This document shows, piece by piece, positions 1-7,590 of a stretch of DNA of 58,645 nt. Within the stretch, counting starts at the first letter, position 1. Each line of letters opens with the position of its first letter. Under the pieces are notes generated by a model, which made no database searches, was not told where the DNA came from, and saw only the letters and a program-made list of their open reading frames with translations. A program made the translations under genes and the position numbers. The stretch spans positions 1 to 58,645 of the forward strand of contig NZ_PPSM01000011.1 in the NCBI RefSeq assembly GCF_002916655.1. Reading direction: 5' to 3'. The stretch comes from Novosphingobium sp. HII-3 (lineage in GTDB: Bacteria; Pseudomonadota; Alphaproteobacteria; Sphingomonadales; Sphingomonadaceae).

Positions 1-127
1 ACACCTGACGGTGCGCGTCGTCGTCCGTGGGCCCCTCCTATCGACTACCGGGATAACCGCCAGACTACCGAAAGGTGGGGTCAATATTGGACGCCGATAG
101 GGGGTCAGTTTTGCGCGCCGGTTGACA
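1..127. mobile_element. End of an insertion sequence (IS21-family-like)
   Basis: Two imperfect 20-bp direct repeats lie at 77-96 and 101-120, both of the form GGGGTCA-A/T-rich-CGCCG with a 24-bp period. Short repeated tandem blocks of this kind are characteristic of IS21-family termini. Read from inside the neighbouring gene, the outer end would begin TGTCAAC (complement of 121-127), matching the 5'-TG start of many IS21 elements. The element's istA/istB genes would lie outside the window on the left. The IS assignment rests on recalled end structure, not on a match to a named element. Confidence 0.6.
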
Positions 128-567
128 CTCTTGACCGCATTTGTCAGCAGACCGATCGGCAGGACAGACGACACCGTCGCTAGCCCACCCGTTGTTTTCG
201 ACGCGCCTATCAGGGTCAGCTTCAAACGGATCGCATTCGCGGTCGGCCGGGTAATCAGCTGGAAGGACTTGCCCATCTGTTCCTGAAGAGCTTCGGTCAT
301 GATCACAGCATACTTTTCGCGATCTGCTTCCGATACGTCATGGAATTGCGCATCCGCACCGCGATAGACTGCGGTCGGTTCGATCTGCATTGCGGTAACA
401 CCAGCCAGATTCAAGCCCGGCTTGATGTAAGTCCAAGACTCCTTCTTGTCGTGCTTCAGTTCCGGAGCCGAGGAGAGAGCTTCCGGCGCATTGTCATTCG
501 TCTGAGCCAGAGCCGGCGTACTTGCGAGCAGGCCAGCCAACCCGATTCCAGTCACGATACGGTTCAT
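128..567 (-). pseudogene. DUF3313 family secreted protein, 3' end cut off by an IS
   Basis: An open frame runs leftward from the ATG at 565-567, which has a good Shine-Dalgarno (AGGAGGC, complement of 571-577). It starts with a signal peptide (MNRIVTGIGLAGLLASTPALA) and continues with text typical of DUF3313 outer-membrane or periplasmic proteins (TYIKPGLNLAGVTAMQIEP, then LTLIGASKTTGGLATVSSVL). Family members are usually somewhat over 200 aa. Here homology stops at about residue 147, where the IS-like terminal repeats begin, although the frame stays open to the window edge. The function of DUF3313 is unknown. The gene is probably non-functional unless the chimeric tail is tolerated. Confidence 0.7.
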
Positions 568-805
568 ACAGCCTCCTATGACGGTTCCAGGCAGCAAGCC
601 CATTCTCGGTAAGGTCTCGCTTCCGATTGCCGTGCGCCATCGGGGTTGTCCCGCATTACGCCTCGGATATCTCCGTGGCTCACGCACGATCCAGCTTCCG
701 CTATGACTTAACTGGATGAAATCTATGCAGTGAATGCGGGGTATTCCCGATCAAATCCAACGTAGGAAAGCCCGATGATCGCGGTGGTAGAACGAGGAGC
801 CATCC

Positions 806-1681
806 ATGGAAATCGCCAAAACCATCATCCCCCTCTTGCTGACAGTAAGCCTTGGGCTTCTGGTCATTGCGGCTGGTATTGCCTCTTCGCGAGGCGATTT
901 CGCCTATGTCATCAGTCGCCCCCGACTGCTTGCCAAAGCCCTCGTCGCGGTGATGATCGTGCCGACGATCGTCGCTCTGATAGTCATTTTGATCTTTCCG
1001 ATGTCACACTCCGCCAAGGCAGGTATTTTCCTGATGGCAATTTCCCCCGTGCCTCCCCTCATGCCGGGCAGAGCGCTGAAGTTCGGGGGATCCGCAGGCT
1101 ACGTCTACGGACTTCAGGGCGCTGGAGCGGTACTTGCGCTCGTGATGGTTCCCCTGCTGGGCCTGGTGGGGGCGTCCATATACGGGGTAGATGCTCACTT
1201 TCCCGTAAGTGTCGTTGCACGTAACATCTTTATTGGCCTCGTCGTGCCGCTTGCGATCGGTTTGATTGTCGGTCGTTGGGTACTTCCCGGCGTTTCACCG
1301 TCCGTTCCGCGCACCATCACTTTGATCGCCAACGTGCTTCTTGTGCTTGCTTTCATCCCATTGCTCGTCGCGGAGACCCCAGCGATAATGGCGCTTATCG
1401 GCAACGGGACCGTCGTTGCCATGGCGGCAGTCGTCGTGGCCGGCCTGCTTGGGGGACATATTCTCGGCGGCCCTGAACTGAGGGATCGGTCAACCCTCGC
1501 ATTCACCGCTGCGATCCGCCATCCCGGCATAGCCCTGGCGCTGGCCGGTGCAAACCATGCGGCAAAACCAGTCACCGCAGCGGTATTGCTTTTCCTGCTG
1601 GTGGGACTGCTCGTGCTCGTGCCTTATCAGATGTTTCTGAACAGGCGCCTTAAGCGGCTCCCTGTCGGTACTCAGGGGTGA
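806..1681 (+). CDS. Bile acid:sodium symporter (BASS/SBF) family transporter
   Basis: This 291-aa integral membrane protein has about nine hydrophobic segments and the family-typical motif AIRHPGIALALAGAN near residue 237. BASS/SBF proteins are Na+-coupled importers of organic anions such as bile acids, pyruvate or pantoate; the substrate here cannot be read from the sequence. The ATG at 806 follows GAGGAGCC, a usable ribosome-binding site. The 3' end overlaps the end of the convergent FGE-family gene by 10 bp, so neither has room for a separate terminator. Its place beside a sulfatase-maturation-type enzyme makes a sulfated or sulfonated organic anion a possible substrate, but that is inference only. 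Confidence 0.85.
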   Translation: MEIAKTIIPLLLTVSLGLLVIAAGIASSRGDFAYVISRPRLLAKALVAVMIVPTIVALIVILIFPMSHSAKAGIFLMAISPVPPLMPGRALKFGGSAGYVYGLQGAGAVLALVMVPLLGLVGASIYGVDAHFPVSVVARNIFIGLVVPLAIGLIVGRWVLPGVSPSVPRTITLIANVLLVLAFIPLLVAETPAIMALIGNGTVVAMAAVVVAGLLGGHILGGPELRDRSTLAFTAAIRHPGIALALAGANHAAKPVTAAVLLFLLVGLLVLVPYQMFLNRRLKRLPVGTQG

Positions 1682-2628
1682 TCGCCCCGCACCACGCAGC
1701 GGAATCCGATATGGGAAGTGGACGTATCGACCGGATGCGCGTGGCGCGCCGCCGGTCGATAACGCCGGCAGTAATTCGGCGCACACAAGTGCGACCCGCC
1801 TTTCAGGACGCGTCGCGGTATTCCTGCAGGGTCATTGCGATCGATGCTCGCTCTTTCATTCTTGCGCACGCCGGGCCGGGTTCCGCAGCATTTCCCTGCC
1901 AGCCCGGTGTCCCCGGCCGTTGCCCACCAGTCGGCGGTCCATTCCCAGACGTTGCCGATCATGTCATGGAGGCCAAAGCCGTTGGCCGGGTAATGACCGA
2001 CGGGCGAAGTGCGAAGCCAGCCATCTTCCAGCGAGTTCGCGTAGGGAAACAACCCCTGCCAGGTGTTCGCCTGATGAATGCCGTCCGGAACAAGAGTGTC
2101 TCCCCAGGCGAATTCCGTTCCTTCGAGACCGCCGCGAGCTGCAAACTCCCACTCCGCTTCTGTGGGTAGCGCCGCATTCGCCCAGTCCGAGTAAGCTTCG
2201 ACGTCGGCCAGGGCCACATGGACTACCGGATGGTCGCCGAGATGTTCGATGCCGCTCTCGGGCCCTTCGGGATGTCTCCAGTCGGCACCGGGCCGGTAGC
2301 ACCACCACTGGGCGACTGATCCATTCGGATCGATGGCGCGCCTGGGCGCTTCAAACACCAACGATGCCGGAACGAGGGTTTGCGACAAGGCGCCAGGGTA
2401 AGCTGCCGGATCAGGGGCGATTTCGGCAACGGTCGTGTAACCCGTCTCCTCGACAAACTTTGCAAAATCATCATTCGTCACCGGGTAGCGGTCGATCCAG
2501 AAACCCTTCACCTCGACAGGGCGTTCCGGCCGCTCCTCGGGATAGTGGTTGTTCGAACCCATGGTGAATGACCCGCCGGGTATCCACACCATCGAGCGTT
2601 TTGCAGCCGTCAGGCTCTTCTGTGTCAT
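1672..2628 (-). CDS. Formylglycine-generating enzyme (SUMF1/FGE) family protein
   Basis: This 318-aa FGE-sulfatase domain protein begins almost directly with MVWIPGGSFTMGSNNHYPEE, and carries GFWIDRYPVTNDDFAKFVEE and GNVWEWTADWW. The C-terminal GGSHLC-x4-C segment keeps both cysteines (Cys282 and Cys287) with the spacing of the catalytic Cys336/Cys341 pair of human FGE, followed by RYRPAARH and IGFRC. Aerobic FGEs convert a sulfatase Cys to formylglycine using copper and O2. No signal peptide is seen, so it should be cytoplasmic. It is the third gene of an apparent operon, starting 2 bp after the DUF202 gene. No sulfatase gene is in the window, so the client is unknown. Confidence 0.9.
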   Translation of the reverse strand: MTQKSLTAAKRSMVWIPGGSFTMGSNNHYPEERPERPVEVKGFWIDRYPVTNDDFAKFVEETGYTTVAEIAPDPAAYPGALSQTLVPASLVFEAPRRAIDPNGSVAQWWCYRPGADWRHPEGPESGIEHLGDHPVVHVALADVEAYSDWANAALPTEAEWEFAARGGLEGTEFAWGDTLVPDGIHQANTWQGLFPYANSLEDGWLRTSPVGHYPANGFGLHDMIGNVWEWTADWWATAGDTGLAGKCCGTRPGVRKNERASIDRNDPAGIPRRVLKGGSHLCAPNYCRRYRPAARHAHPVDTSTSHIGFRCVVRGDHP

Positions 2629-2630
2629 CT

Positions 2631-3287
2631 TCAGCGTACCACCGAGAGATCGAAAGCGATGCCGGCGAAAGCCGCTACGCCCAGCAGGGTCAGGAGAGCG
2701 GCCACTATAAGCGGCATGGAGATCGGGAACCGGGTTTCGCCATGGACGAGCCCATCTTCCATCATGGCGTGGCGAGTAGCCCGCAGTTCAGATGCGAACT
2801 GCAAGTGCCTAAAAATGCCTCCTATGAGGAGGAGCACGCCCAATACGATCAAGACCATCCCGAAGTTTCGCGGGGCGCTGCTTTGATGAATTACATCCGC
2901 CTCATGAAGCTTTTCAAAGGCCTGGTAGATAGTGAATCCGAACCCGATCAGGGACAGCGAGGTCCGCATCTCCGACATCAGCGTACGGTCCGCGCTCATC
3001 CGCGTCCGGTGAAAGGACATGCCGGTTCGCCGCATCGACATTTCGGTCCTGTGATCAGACAGTTCCGTCCGATGTTGAGACAGATCGGTCCGGAACTCCG
3101 AAAGATCGGTGCGGTGTTCGGAAAGCCCTGTGCGGAGATGCGACAGCCGGCTGCGGTAGCGCGACAGTTCGACCGCAGGGTCGTCGGCGTCATGGGGCCC
3201 TTGAGAAGGAACTTCGGGCAGCTGCGGCAACGTGGCTCGATCCGGTCGCTGTCCCTTTGCAGCGCCTTCAGGGCGGTCGGTCGTCAT
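2631..3287 (-). CDS. DUF202 membrane protein with a ten-unit heptad repeat
   Basis: This 218-aa protein has two parts. Residues 1-40 are polar. Residues 41-110 form ten consecutive heptads of the pattern (L/M)SxxRTx, leading straight into LSLIGFGFTIYQAFEKL, the conserved start of the DUF202 (YidH-like) transmembrane domain. Two further hydrophobic helices follow near residues 140-160 and 190-212. Ordinary DUF202 proteins have only one or two RT-containing turns before the first helix, so this looks like an amplified copy of that motif and should form a long charged helix or coiled coil. Function is unknown. The start codon overlaps the stop of the DUF4136 gene by four bases (ATGA), implying co-translation. 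Confidence 0.8.
   Translation of the reverse strand: MTTDRPEGAAKGQRPDRATLPQLPEVPSQGPHDADDPAVELSRYRSRLSHLRTGLSEHRTDLSEFRTDLSQHRTELSDHRTEMSMRRTGMSFHRTRMSADRTLMSEMRTSLSLIGFGFTIYQAFEKLHEADVIHQSSAPRNFGMVLIVLGVLLLIGGIFRHLQFASELRATRHAMMEDGLVHGETRFPISMPLIVAALLTLLGVAAFAGIAFDLSVVR
2958..3167 (-). repeat. Ten tandem 21-bp coding repeats (heptad LSxxRTx)
   Basis: Ten in-frame 21-bp units encode LSRYRSR, LSHLRTG, LSEHRTD, LSEFRTD, LSQHRTE, LSDHRTE, MSMRRTG, MSFHRTR, MSADRTL and MSEMRTS. The protein pattern (Ser at position 2, Arg at 5, usually Thr at 6) is much better conserved than the DNA. This points to old duplications kept under selection rather than a recent slippage array. Confidence 0.85.
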
Positions 3288-3823
3288 TTCACAGGCGCTG
3301 GCGAAGGAGGAAAATGAGCTAGGACCGCGCTGACTGCGGCGTCAATCTTTTCCTGCTTGACGATATCCCCGGACACCTCCTGGGTGGCCATTCCGTGCCA
3401 GACAGGCCGTTTGCTCGCGGTGTCGTAGATATCTATTACAAGGGATCCGTCGGTGACGTTGCGAACGTCAATCTGGCCGTAGCCGCCCCACCCGCCCCAT
3501 CCACCCCACGGTCGGTAATAGGGTCCGTATGTACCCAGTTGGGTCAACGTCACGCGATTGCGTGCCCCGAGCGTAAAGCCGACCGCAAAGTTTCCCGGTC
3601 TTGCTTGGGTATAGCCTCGCGACGCGAGATATCGATCAATCGACGCCCTGACCCGCTGTCGCAATAAAGGGTTGCTGCCTTGCGGCGCAGCATCATAGGC
3701 CCAGCTGTAAGTACGGTAGCGACTGAAATCTGCCTGCGGGTCTGCATCGAAACTCACCTTTGGAGTCGTTGTGCAAGCCGTCAGTAGCGCCAAGCAAGAT
3801 ATTGAAGCGGCGCGTAAGATCAT
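3284..3823 (-). CDS. DUF4136 family lipoprotein
   Basis: This 179-aa protein has a lipoprotein signal peptide ending LLTAC, so Cys17 is the likely lipidated residue. The rest matches the DUF4136 pattern: DFSRYRTYSWAY, a helix with RASIDRYLASRGY, a Gly/Trp-rich stretch YRPWGGWGGWGGYG, then a beta strand GSLVIDIYDTASKRPVWHG and a terminal helix. DUF4136 proteins are small envelope lipoproteins of unknown function. It is the first gene of the operon running leftward into the DUF202 and FGE-family genes and is divergent from the DUF2092 gene. Confidence 0.85.
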   Translation of the reverse strand: MILRAASISCLALLTACTTTPKVSFDADPQADFSRYRTYSWAYDAAPQGSNPLLRQRVRASIDRYLASRGYTQARPGNFAVGFTLGARNRVTLTQLGTYGPYYRPWGGWGGWGGYGQIDVRNVTDGSLVIDIYDTASKRPVWHGMATQEVSGDIVKQEKIDAAVSAVLAHFPPSPAPVK

Positions 3824-4194
3824 CGGATTGCCTCCTGTTGCAAAACACCGCGACTATCCTCTCGCGCGAAGAGCCCATCTATTGGGATTCTCCCTAGGTG
3901 AACGCGATGCCGCTCCTGAGTTGCAGGGGCACTCCTGGCGGCAGTCACGAGCCGAGGAATCCAGCTTAGCTTGACAGTCAGGCTTCAGGCATTTCGCACA
4001 ATGCCACGGTAGAACGGGCAAATCAGAGACCCTGCTCGCGGCAGCCGCTTGCGATGACGTTTTGAAGCACCGCAACATTCGCGGGGCCTGTGTCAAGATC
4101 ATGGCAAATCCCCTTTGGCCAAAGGGTTTCTCCTGATTTCGCCTGCGCAGCCGGAGCCTGATGTTCATCGCGGTAAACACCCAGGAGGCACACC
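3824..4194. other. Divergent intergenic region between two envelope operons
   Basis: These 371 bases separate the leftward DUF4136 operon from the rightward DUF2092 operon and should hold both promoters. Open frames here lack ribosome-binding sites and family features and are not called as genes. The only distinct element is the palindrome listed at 4111-4126. Confidence 0.6.
4111..4126. promoter_or_regulatory. Perfect 16-bp palindrome, possible operator
   Basis: The sequence CCCTTTGGCCAAAGGG is a perfect inverted repeat with no spacer, located 69 bp upstream of the DUF2092 start codon. Its form suits a dimeric DNA-binding protein. No regulator can be named. Confidence 0.35.
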
Positions 4195-5004
4195 ATGAAT
4201 GTGCGAACGTCTCGACTGCTCTCAACCGCGGGCGCTGCGGTCATGATGGCACTTTGCGCGCAAACCCCGTCTGCTCTGGCTCAGGAATCTACATCCGCCA
4301 CCGCGACTCCGCCGAGCGGAACGACTGTCAAAGGAACGGTCGATCCCTTGGCGCTGGAGGCGCTGAAATCTATGGGGAATTATCTAAACACGCTCCAAAA
4401 TTTCGAACTCCACGCGACCGCCTCAGCTCAGACCGGGTTGGGAGACATGGATCTGCAGGTCCACATCGGCTATGAAAGCACCTATCGCGTCCAGCGCCCG
4501 AACAAGTTTTATGTAGAACTCAAGTCTGATCGAACTATCCGTCAGTATTTCTATGACGGTAAAACTTTCACGGTCAACGTACCGCGTCAAAACTACCATT
4601 CTACCGTCGCTGCGCCGTCAACGATCGCGCAAATGATCCGGGTAGCTGACGTCGATTACGGAATATCGCTCCCGTTGATCGACCTTTTCACTTGGGCAGA
4701 AGATCCCGGTCTTGACGGTATAGAGACAGCGATCCGGGTCGGCTTTGCAAAGATCAATGGACGCGAGACCGACCACTTCGCCTACCGCGGCCCAGACCTC
4801 GACTGGCAGTTGTGGATTGCGCGCGGAGAAGTGCCCGTCCCGCTGAAGATCGTCATCACGGACCGTACCGACACTTTGCGGCCGTCCTATCAAGCCGAAC
4901 TGACCTGGAACACCTCGCCCCAGCTCACGGCCCGCGACTTCGCCTTCACGCCAGATGCTCAGTCGACACCGATCAAGATAGCCAAGAACACCGAGGAGAA
5001 GTGA
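4195..5004 (+). CDS. DUF2092 family periplasmic protein
   Basis: This 269-aa protein has a cleavable signal peptide (MALCAQTPSALA, cleavage near residue 29). The body has the DUF2092 signature: DPLALEALKSMGNYLNTLQNF, a run of beta strands including YRVQRPNKFYVEL and FYDGKTFTVNVP, then ADVDYGISLPLIDLFTW and a C-terminal half with WQLWIARGEVPVPLKIVITDR. The predicted fold resembles the LolA/LppX group that binds lipids or other hydrophobic ligands in the periplasm, but the true function is unknown. The start is supported by GGAGGCACACC upstream. The proline-rich gene begins one base after the stop, so the two are co-transcribed. Confidence 0.85.
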   Translation: MNVRTSRLLSTAGAAVMMALCAQTPSALAQESTSATATPPSGTTVKGTVDPLALEALKSMGNYLNTLQNFELHATASAQTGLGDMDLQVHIGYESTYRVQRPNKFYVELKSDRTIRQYFYDGKTFTVNVPRQNYHSTVAAPSTIAQMIRVADVDYGISLPLIDLFTWAEDPGLDGIETAIRVGFAKINGRETDHFAYRGPDLDWQLWIARGEVPVPLKIVITDRTDTLRPSYQAELTWNTSPQLTARDFAFTPDAQSTPIKIAKNTEEK

Positions 5005-5005
5005 T

Positions 5006-5710
5006 ATGAAGGGTTTTGGCGCCTGGGGCGTTCTAGGCGGAGCCACTGCGATGATCGTGGCTGGCACGATCGCGGCACCAGCCGAAGCGCAGCACCGGTT
5101 CGGAGGCGGTTTACACCTTGGTGGCGCCGGTGGCTTGCGCGCTCACGCACCGGTGAACATCCGCCCCCTGGGCGGCGGCGGTGCCGGAGTACACACGCGA
5201 ACGATCAACGCCGGACCACCTCGAGCCGGAGGCGGGCCGCATCCGGGTCCAGGACCGTCCCCCCACCCCGGCCCCGCACCAGCGCCCCATCCAGGCCCTG
5301 GTCCATCTCCGCATCCTGGACCAGGGCCAGCCCCGCATCCCGGTCCGGGGTCAGCCCCTCACCCCGGTCCAGGACCTGGGCCCCGCCCGGGACCCCCACC
5401 GCCCCCTCCACCGCCCCCTCCACCGCCCGGCTATGCCTGGGGTTGGGGCTGGGATGATGATCCATTCTGGGATGCCGCCGCAATCGGCGTCGTCGCTGGT
5501 ACCACCGCTTCCGTTGTTGCGAGCGCGACAAATCCGACAACCGTCTATGTAGACGGCACAGCAGTCGGAACCGTGGTCTACAGCCTCCCGGCGAGCTGCC
5601 CCAAAGTCATTCGGGGGTCGGTCACCTACTACAGTTGCAACAATGTATGGTATCTTCCGCAGTATCAGTCTTCAGGCGTGACCTATGTGATAGTTAATCC
5701 GCCGCGATAG
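5006..5710 (+). CDS. Secreted proline/glycine-rich repeat protein
   Basis: This 234-aa protein has an N-terminal signal peptide ending APAEA. Residues about 30-75 are Gly-rich. Residues 78-133 form seven octapeptide units of the type PHPGPGPx, followed by a run of about 12 prolines. After a short WGWGWDD segment comes a hydrophobic stretch (DAAAIGVVAGTTASVVASA, residues about 155-173) and a C-terminal module with two cysteines (LPASCPKVIRGSVTYYSC) ending in VTYVIVNPPR. That module resembles C-termini of small envelope proteins found beside DUF2092 genes. The repeat should be extended and could span the envelope or periplasm. Function is unknown. Confidence 0.75.
   Translation: MKGFGAWGVLGGATAMIVAGTIAAPAEAQHRFGGGLHLGGAGGLRAHAPVNIRPLGGGGAGVHTRTINAGPPRAGGGPHPGPGPSPHPGPAPAPHPGPGPSPHPGPGPAPHPGPGSAPHPGPGPGPRPGPPPPPPPPPPPPGYAWGWGWDDDPFWDAAAIGVVAGTTASVVASATNPTTVYVDGTAVGTVVYSLPASCPKVIRGSVTYYSCNNVWYLPQYQSSGVTYVIVNPPR
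5237..5428 (+). repeat. 24-bp repeats encoding PHPGPGPx octapeptides and a polyproline tract
   Basis: Seven octapeptide units start at residues 78, 86, 94, 102, 110, 118 and 126 of the proline-rich protein, then a homopolymeric proline tract. The DNA is C/G-rich and near-identical between units, so copy number may vary between strains. Confidence 0.8.
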
Positions 5711-5730
5711 ACTTATCGCTCCACCCCGTC

Positions 5731-5772
5731 CGTCGCCGGAGCGTTCCTTTCCTATGGAACGCCCCGGCGACG
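5731..5772 (+). terminator. Hairpin terminator after the proline-rich gene
   Basis: CGTCGCCGG-a-GCGTTCC pairs with GGAACGC-c-CCGGCGACG: a 16-bp stem with one mismatch and an 8-nt loop, 20 bp after the stop codon. There is no clear T-tract, so efficiency is uncertain. Confidence 0.55.
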
Positions 5773-5931
5773 ACTGGTTCGAACCCTGTGGGATACAGGT
5801 TCTCGTGCCTGCACTGCGATGCGGCGACATCGCCATCATGAATAGTCTCTCGAGCGACAAACGGGCGACAGTGGAGAGGATCGAATTGGCCGGCGCACTC
5901 CTGCGCTTCCTCTCGCCATACAGCCTGCCGC

Positions 5932-6294
5932 CTAGCTTTCCGGTCCCCCGCTATCGCGGCTTGGTGCACCGATCTCCTCGATATCGCGCTCAAGGAAAAA
6001 TCCAAGACCGGTGCGGATGGCGGCAATAGCTCCAAACTTGCCAATGTCATCCCATGTCGGCGCAATTGCTGTTCGGATGATATCGGCGCCAAGCGCGAAC
6101 TCGAGCGAGAGGAGAATCCAGGAGGCGAAACGCATCCAGATTTCCCTGCGAGACCGCGTGCATGCATTTCCGCGAGCGAAGCGGACAATCACTCGAACGC
6201 AGGTTTCGCCACCTCCGATCAGTACCGTGAGCACGACGACCCCCTCCAGCGCAAGCGCGGAGAAGGCAGCGAAACTTTCCAGCCAATCTTCCAT
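5932..6294 (-). CDS. DUF1622 family membrane protein
   Basis: This 120-aa protein has three hydrophobic segments (residues about 10-30, 55-72 and 85-100) and the DUF1622 signature LEFALGADIIRTAIAPTWDDIGKFGAIAAIRTGLGFFLERDIEE. DUF1622 proteins are small inner-membrane proteins of unknown function. No strong ribosome-binding site precedes the ATG at 6294, so the start is less certain than the family. It stands alone, opposite the flanking genes. Confidence 0.85.
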   Translation of the reverse strand: MEDWLESFAAFSALALEGVVVLTVLIGGGETCVRVIVRFARGNACTRSRREIWMRFASWILLSLEFALGADIIRTAIAPTWDDIGKFGAIAAIRTGLGFFLERDIEEIGAPSRDSGGPES

Positions 6295-6582
6295 GCTTCA
6301 TCTTGGCAGGAACAGTGCCCTTTTCGCATCAGTACAGACACCGATATTCAGATAGGAAGTAAGGTATTTGCAGAGGGAACCCGATATGCCAACTTCTTCA
6401 CTAAAACGGATAGAATCACCTCCCTCAAAAGAATGTGGCCGACGCGCAAACACTACGACGAATGCGCTCGGTAAAGCTGCCTCAATGCACCGTGGAATGG
6501 GGAAAATCCTGATTGAATGAAGCAGAACTACCGCGATGATGCGTGTCTACGGACCCCGAAGATCTTATCAAGAAGAGCTGAA

Positions 6583-7242
6583 ATGGATCGCACGCCGCCA
6601 TTGAAAAGCAAGATACTGATAGCTGACGATCATCACGCGATACGCCAGGGCGTGCGAGGCTTGCTGGAAGCGCACCCGGGCTACGATATTGTGGCAGAGG
6701 CCAGTGACGGCCGCGCGGCCTTGCGACTTGCGCTTGAAAACAAGCCCGACATCGCAATACTCGATTACTCGTTGCCGCTGATGAATGGTCTTGAGCTTAC
6801 GCGGTCAATTAAGCACGAACTGCCTCGGACAGAAATATTGATTTACACGATGCATGATCGCGAAAGCGTCCTGGTCGATGTGCTCCGGGCAGGCGCGCGT
6901 GGCTACGTCTTGAAGTCAGACAGCGGAGCTCACCTCGTTGCGGCTGCCTCTGCCCTTGCCAAGCATAAACCTTACTTTTCAGGTGCGATTTCTGAGACGC
7001 TGCTCGAGCATTTCATCGATAGCGACCATAGCGCAGACGGACGGATCGTTCTGACGGCAAGGGAGCGCGAAATCGTCCAGCTCATCGCGGAGGGTAAACT
7101 CAACAAACAGATTGCACATCTGCTTTCCATCAGCGTGAAGACCGTGGAAACGCACCGCTCCGCAGCCATGCACAAGCTCAAGATCAAGTCCACTGCCGAG
7201 CTTGTACTCTATGCAGTGCGAAACAATATCGTGGAGCCCTGA
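6583..7242 (+). CDS. NarL/FixJ-family (LuxR-type) response regulator
   Basis: The receiver domain (residues about 8-125) has the acidic pair DDHH and the phospho-acceptor Asp61 in AILDYSLPL, with Lys in YVLKSDS. A LuxR-type helix-turn-helix follows (residues about 155-215): LTAREREIVQLIAEGKLNKQIAHLLSISVKTVETHR. The start is set at 6583 because AAGAAGAG lies at correct spacing. An in-frame ATG at 6517 would add 22 unconserved residues. No histidine kinase is adjacent; the nearest is the orphan kinase at 21.9 kb. Targets are unknown, and the envelope-protein genes to the left are the nearest candidates. Confidence 0.9.
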   Translation: MDRTPPLKSKILIADDHHAIRQGVRGLLEAHPGYDIVAEASDGRAALRLALENKPDIAILDYSLPLMNGLELTRSIKHELPRTEILIYTMHDRESVLVDVLRAGARGYVLKSDSGAHLVAAASALAKHKPYFSGAISETLLEHFIDSDHSADGRIVLTAREREIVQLIAEGKLNKQIAHLLSISVKTVETHRSAAMHKLKIKSTAELVLYAVRNNIVEP

Positions 7243-7573
7243 AAGTCCGTTCGAGAAAGCGTCAGGCGTACCGGCTCGACTGTGGATGGCCGTTCGGTTG
7301 ATCGAAAGGTGGAAGAAGGACCGCCTCGCGCCAGTTCCGGTTGGGGCAATTGCTGCCTCGCCAATCGCGTTTCGGGATCAGGGTAGGCGGAAAAAAGCCG
7401 CGGCGACCGGGGCGGGGCCGCCGCGACCACTGCCGTTGACAGGGGGTTGGCACATGGCTGACCCTTCGGCAGCGGCACGCTTTTGCTTGAATAGCCTTGC
7501 GCTTCCAATCCGGATTTCTTCCTGCGGAAATCGCCCTCCCGGAAGGAGTAGCACCTTGCATGCGGCCTCACTG
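7243..7573. other. Intergenic region upstream of the radical SAM gene
   Basis: I see no credible gene in these 331 bases. A GC-rich segment near 7397-7426 can fold on itself and may terminate the response-regulator transcript. The downstream part should contain the promoter of the repair operon. Confidence 0.4.
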
Positions 7574-7588
7574 GAACATATAAAGAAC
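7574..7588. promoter_or_regulatory. LexA (SOS) box, GAAC-N7-GAAC
   Basis: The sequence GAACATATAAAGAAC ends two bases before the radical SAM start codon. It is the complement of the direct-repeat LexA box GTTC-N7-GTTC known from alphaproteobacteria. Both half-sites are perfect. Its overlap with the ribosome-binding region would place a bound repressor at or just after the promoter. No gene in the window encodes LexA. Confidence 0.7.
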
Positions 7589-7590
7589 GA

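Noticed and set aside
3854..4225. 123-codon minus-strand frame in the divergent region
   Set aside because: No ribosome-binding site, no conserved text, and it overlaps the start of the DUF2092 gene.
5237..5428. Tandem 24-bp repeats considered as a CRISPR array
   Set aside because: There are no unique spacers. The repeats are in frame and code for PHPGPGPx.
5773..5815. tRNA-like segment containing GGTTCGAACCC
   Set aside because: Only the T-loop-like string is present; no acceptor stem, anticodon arm or CCA-end context can be formed around it.
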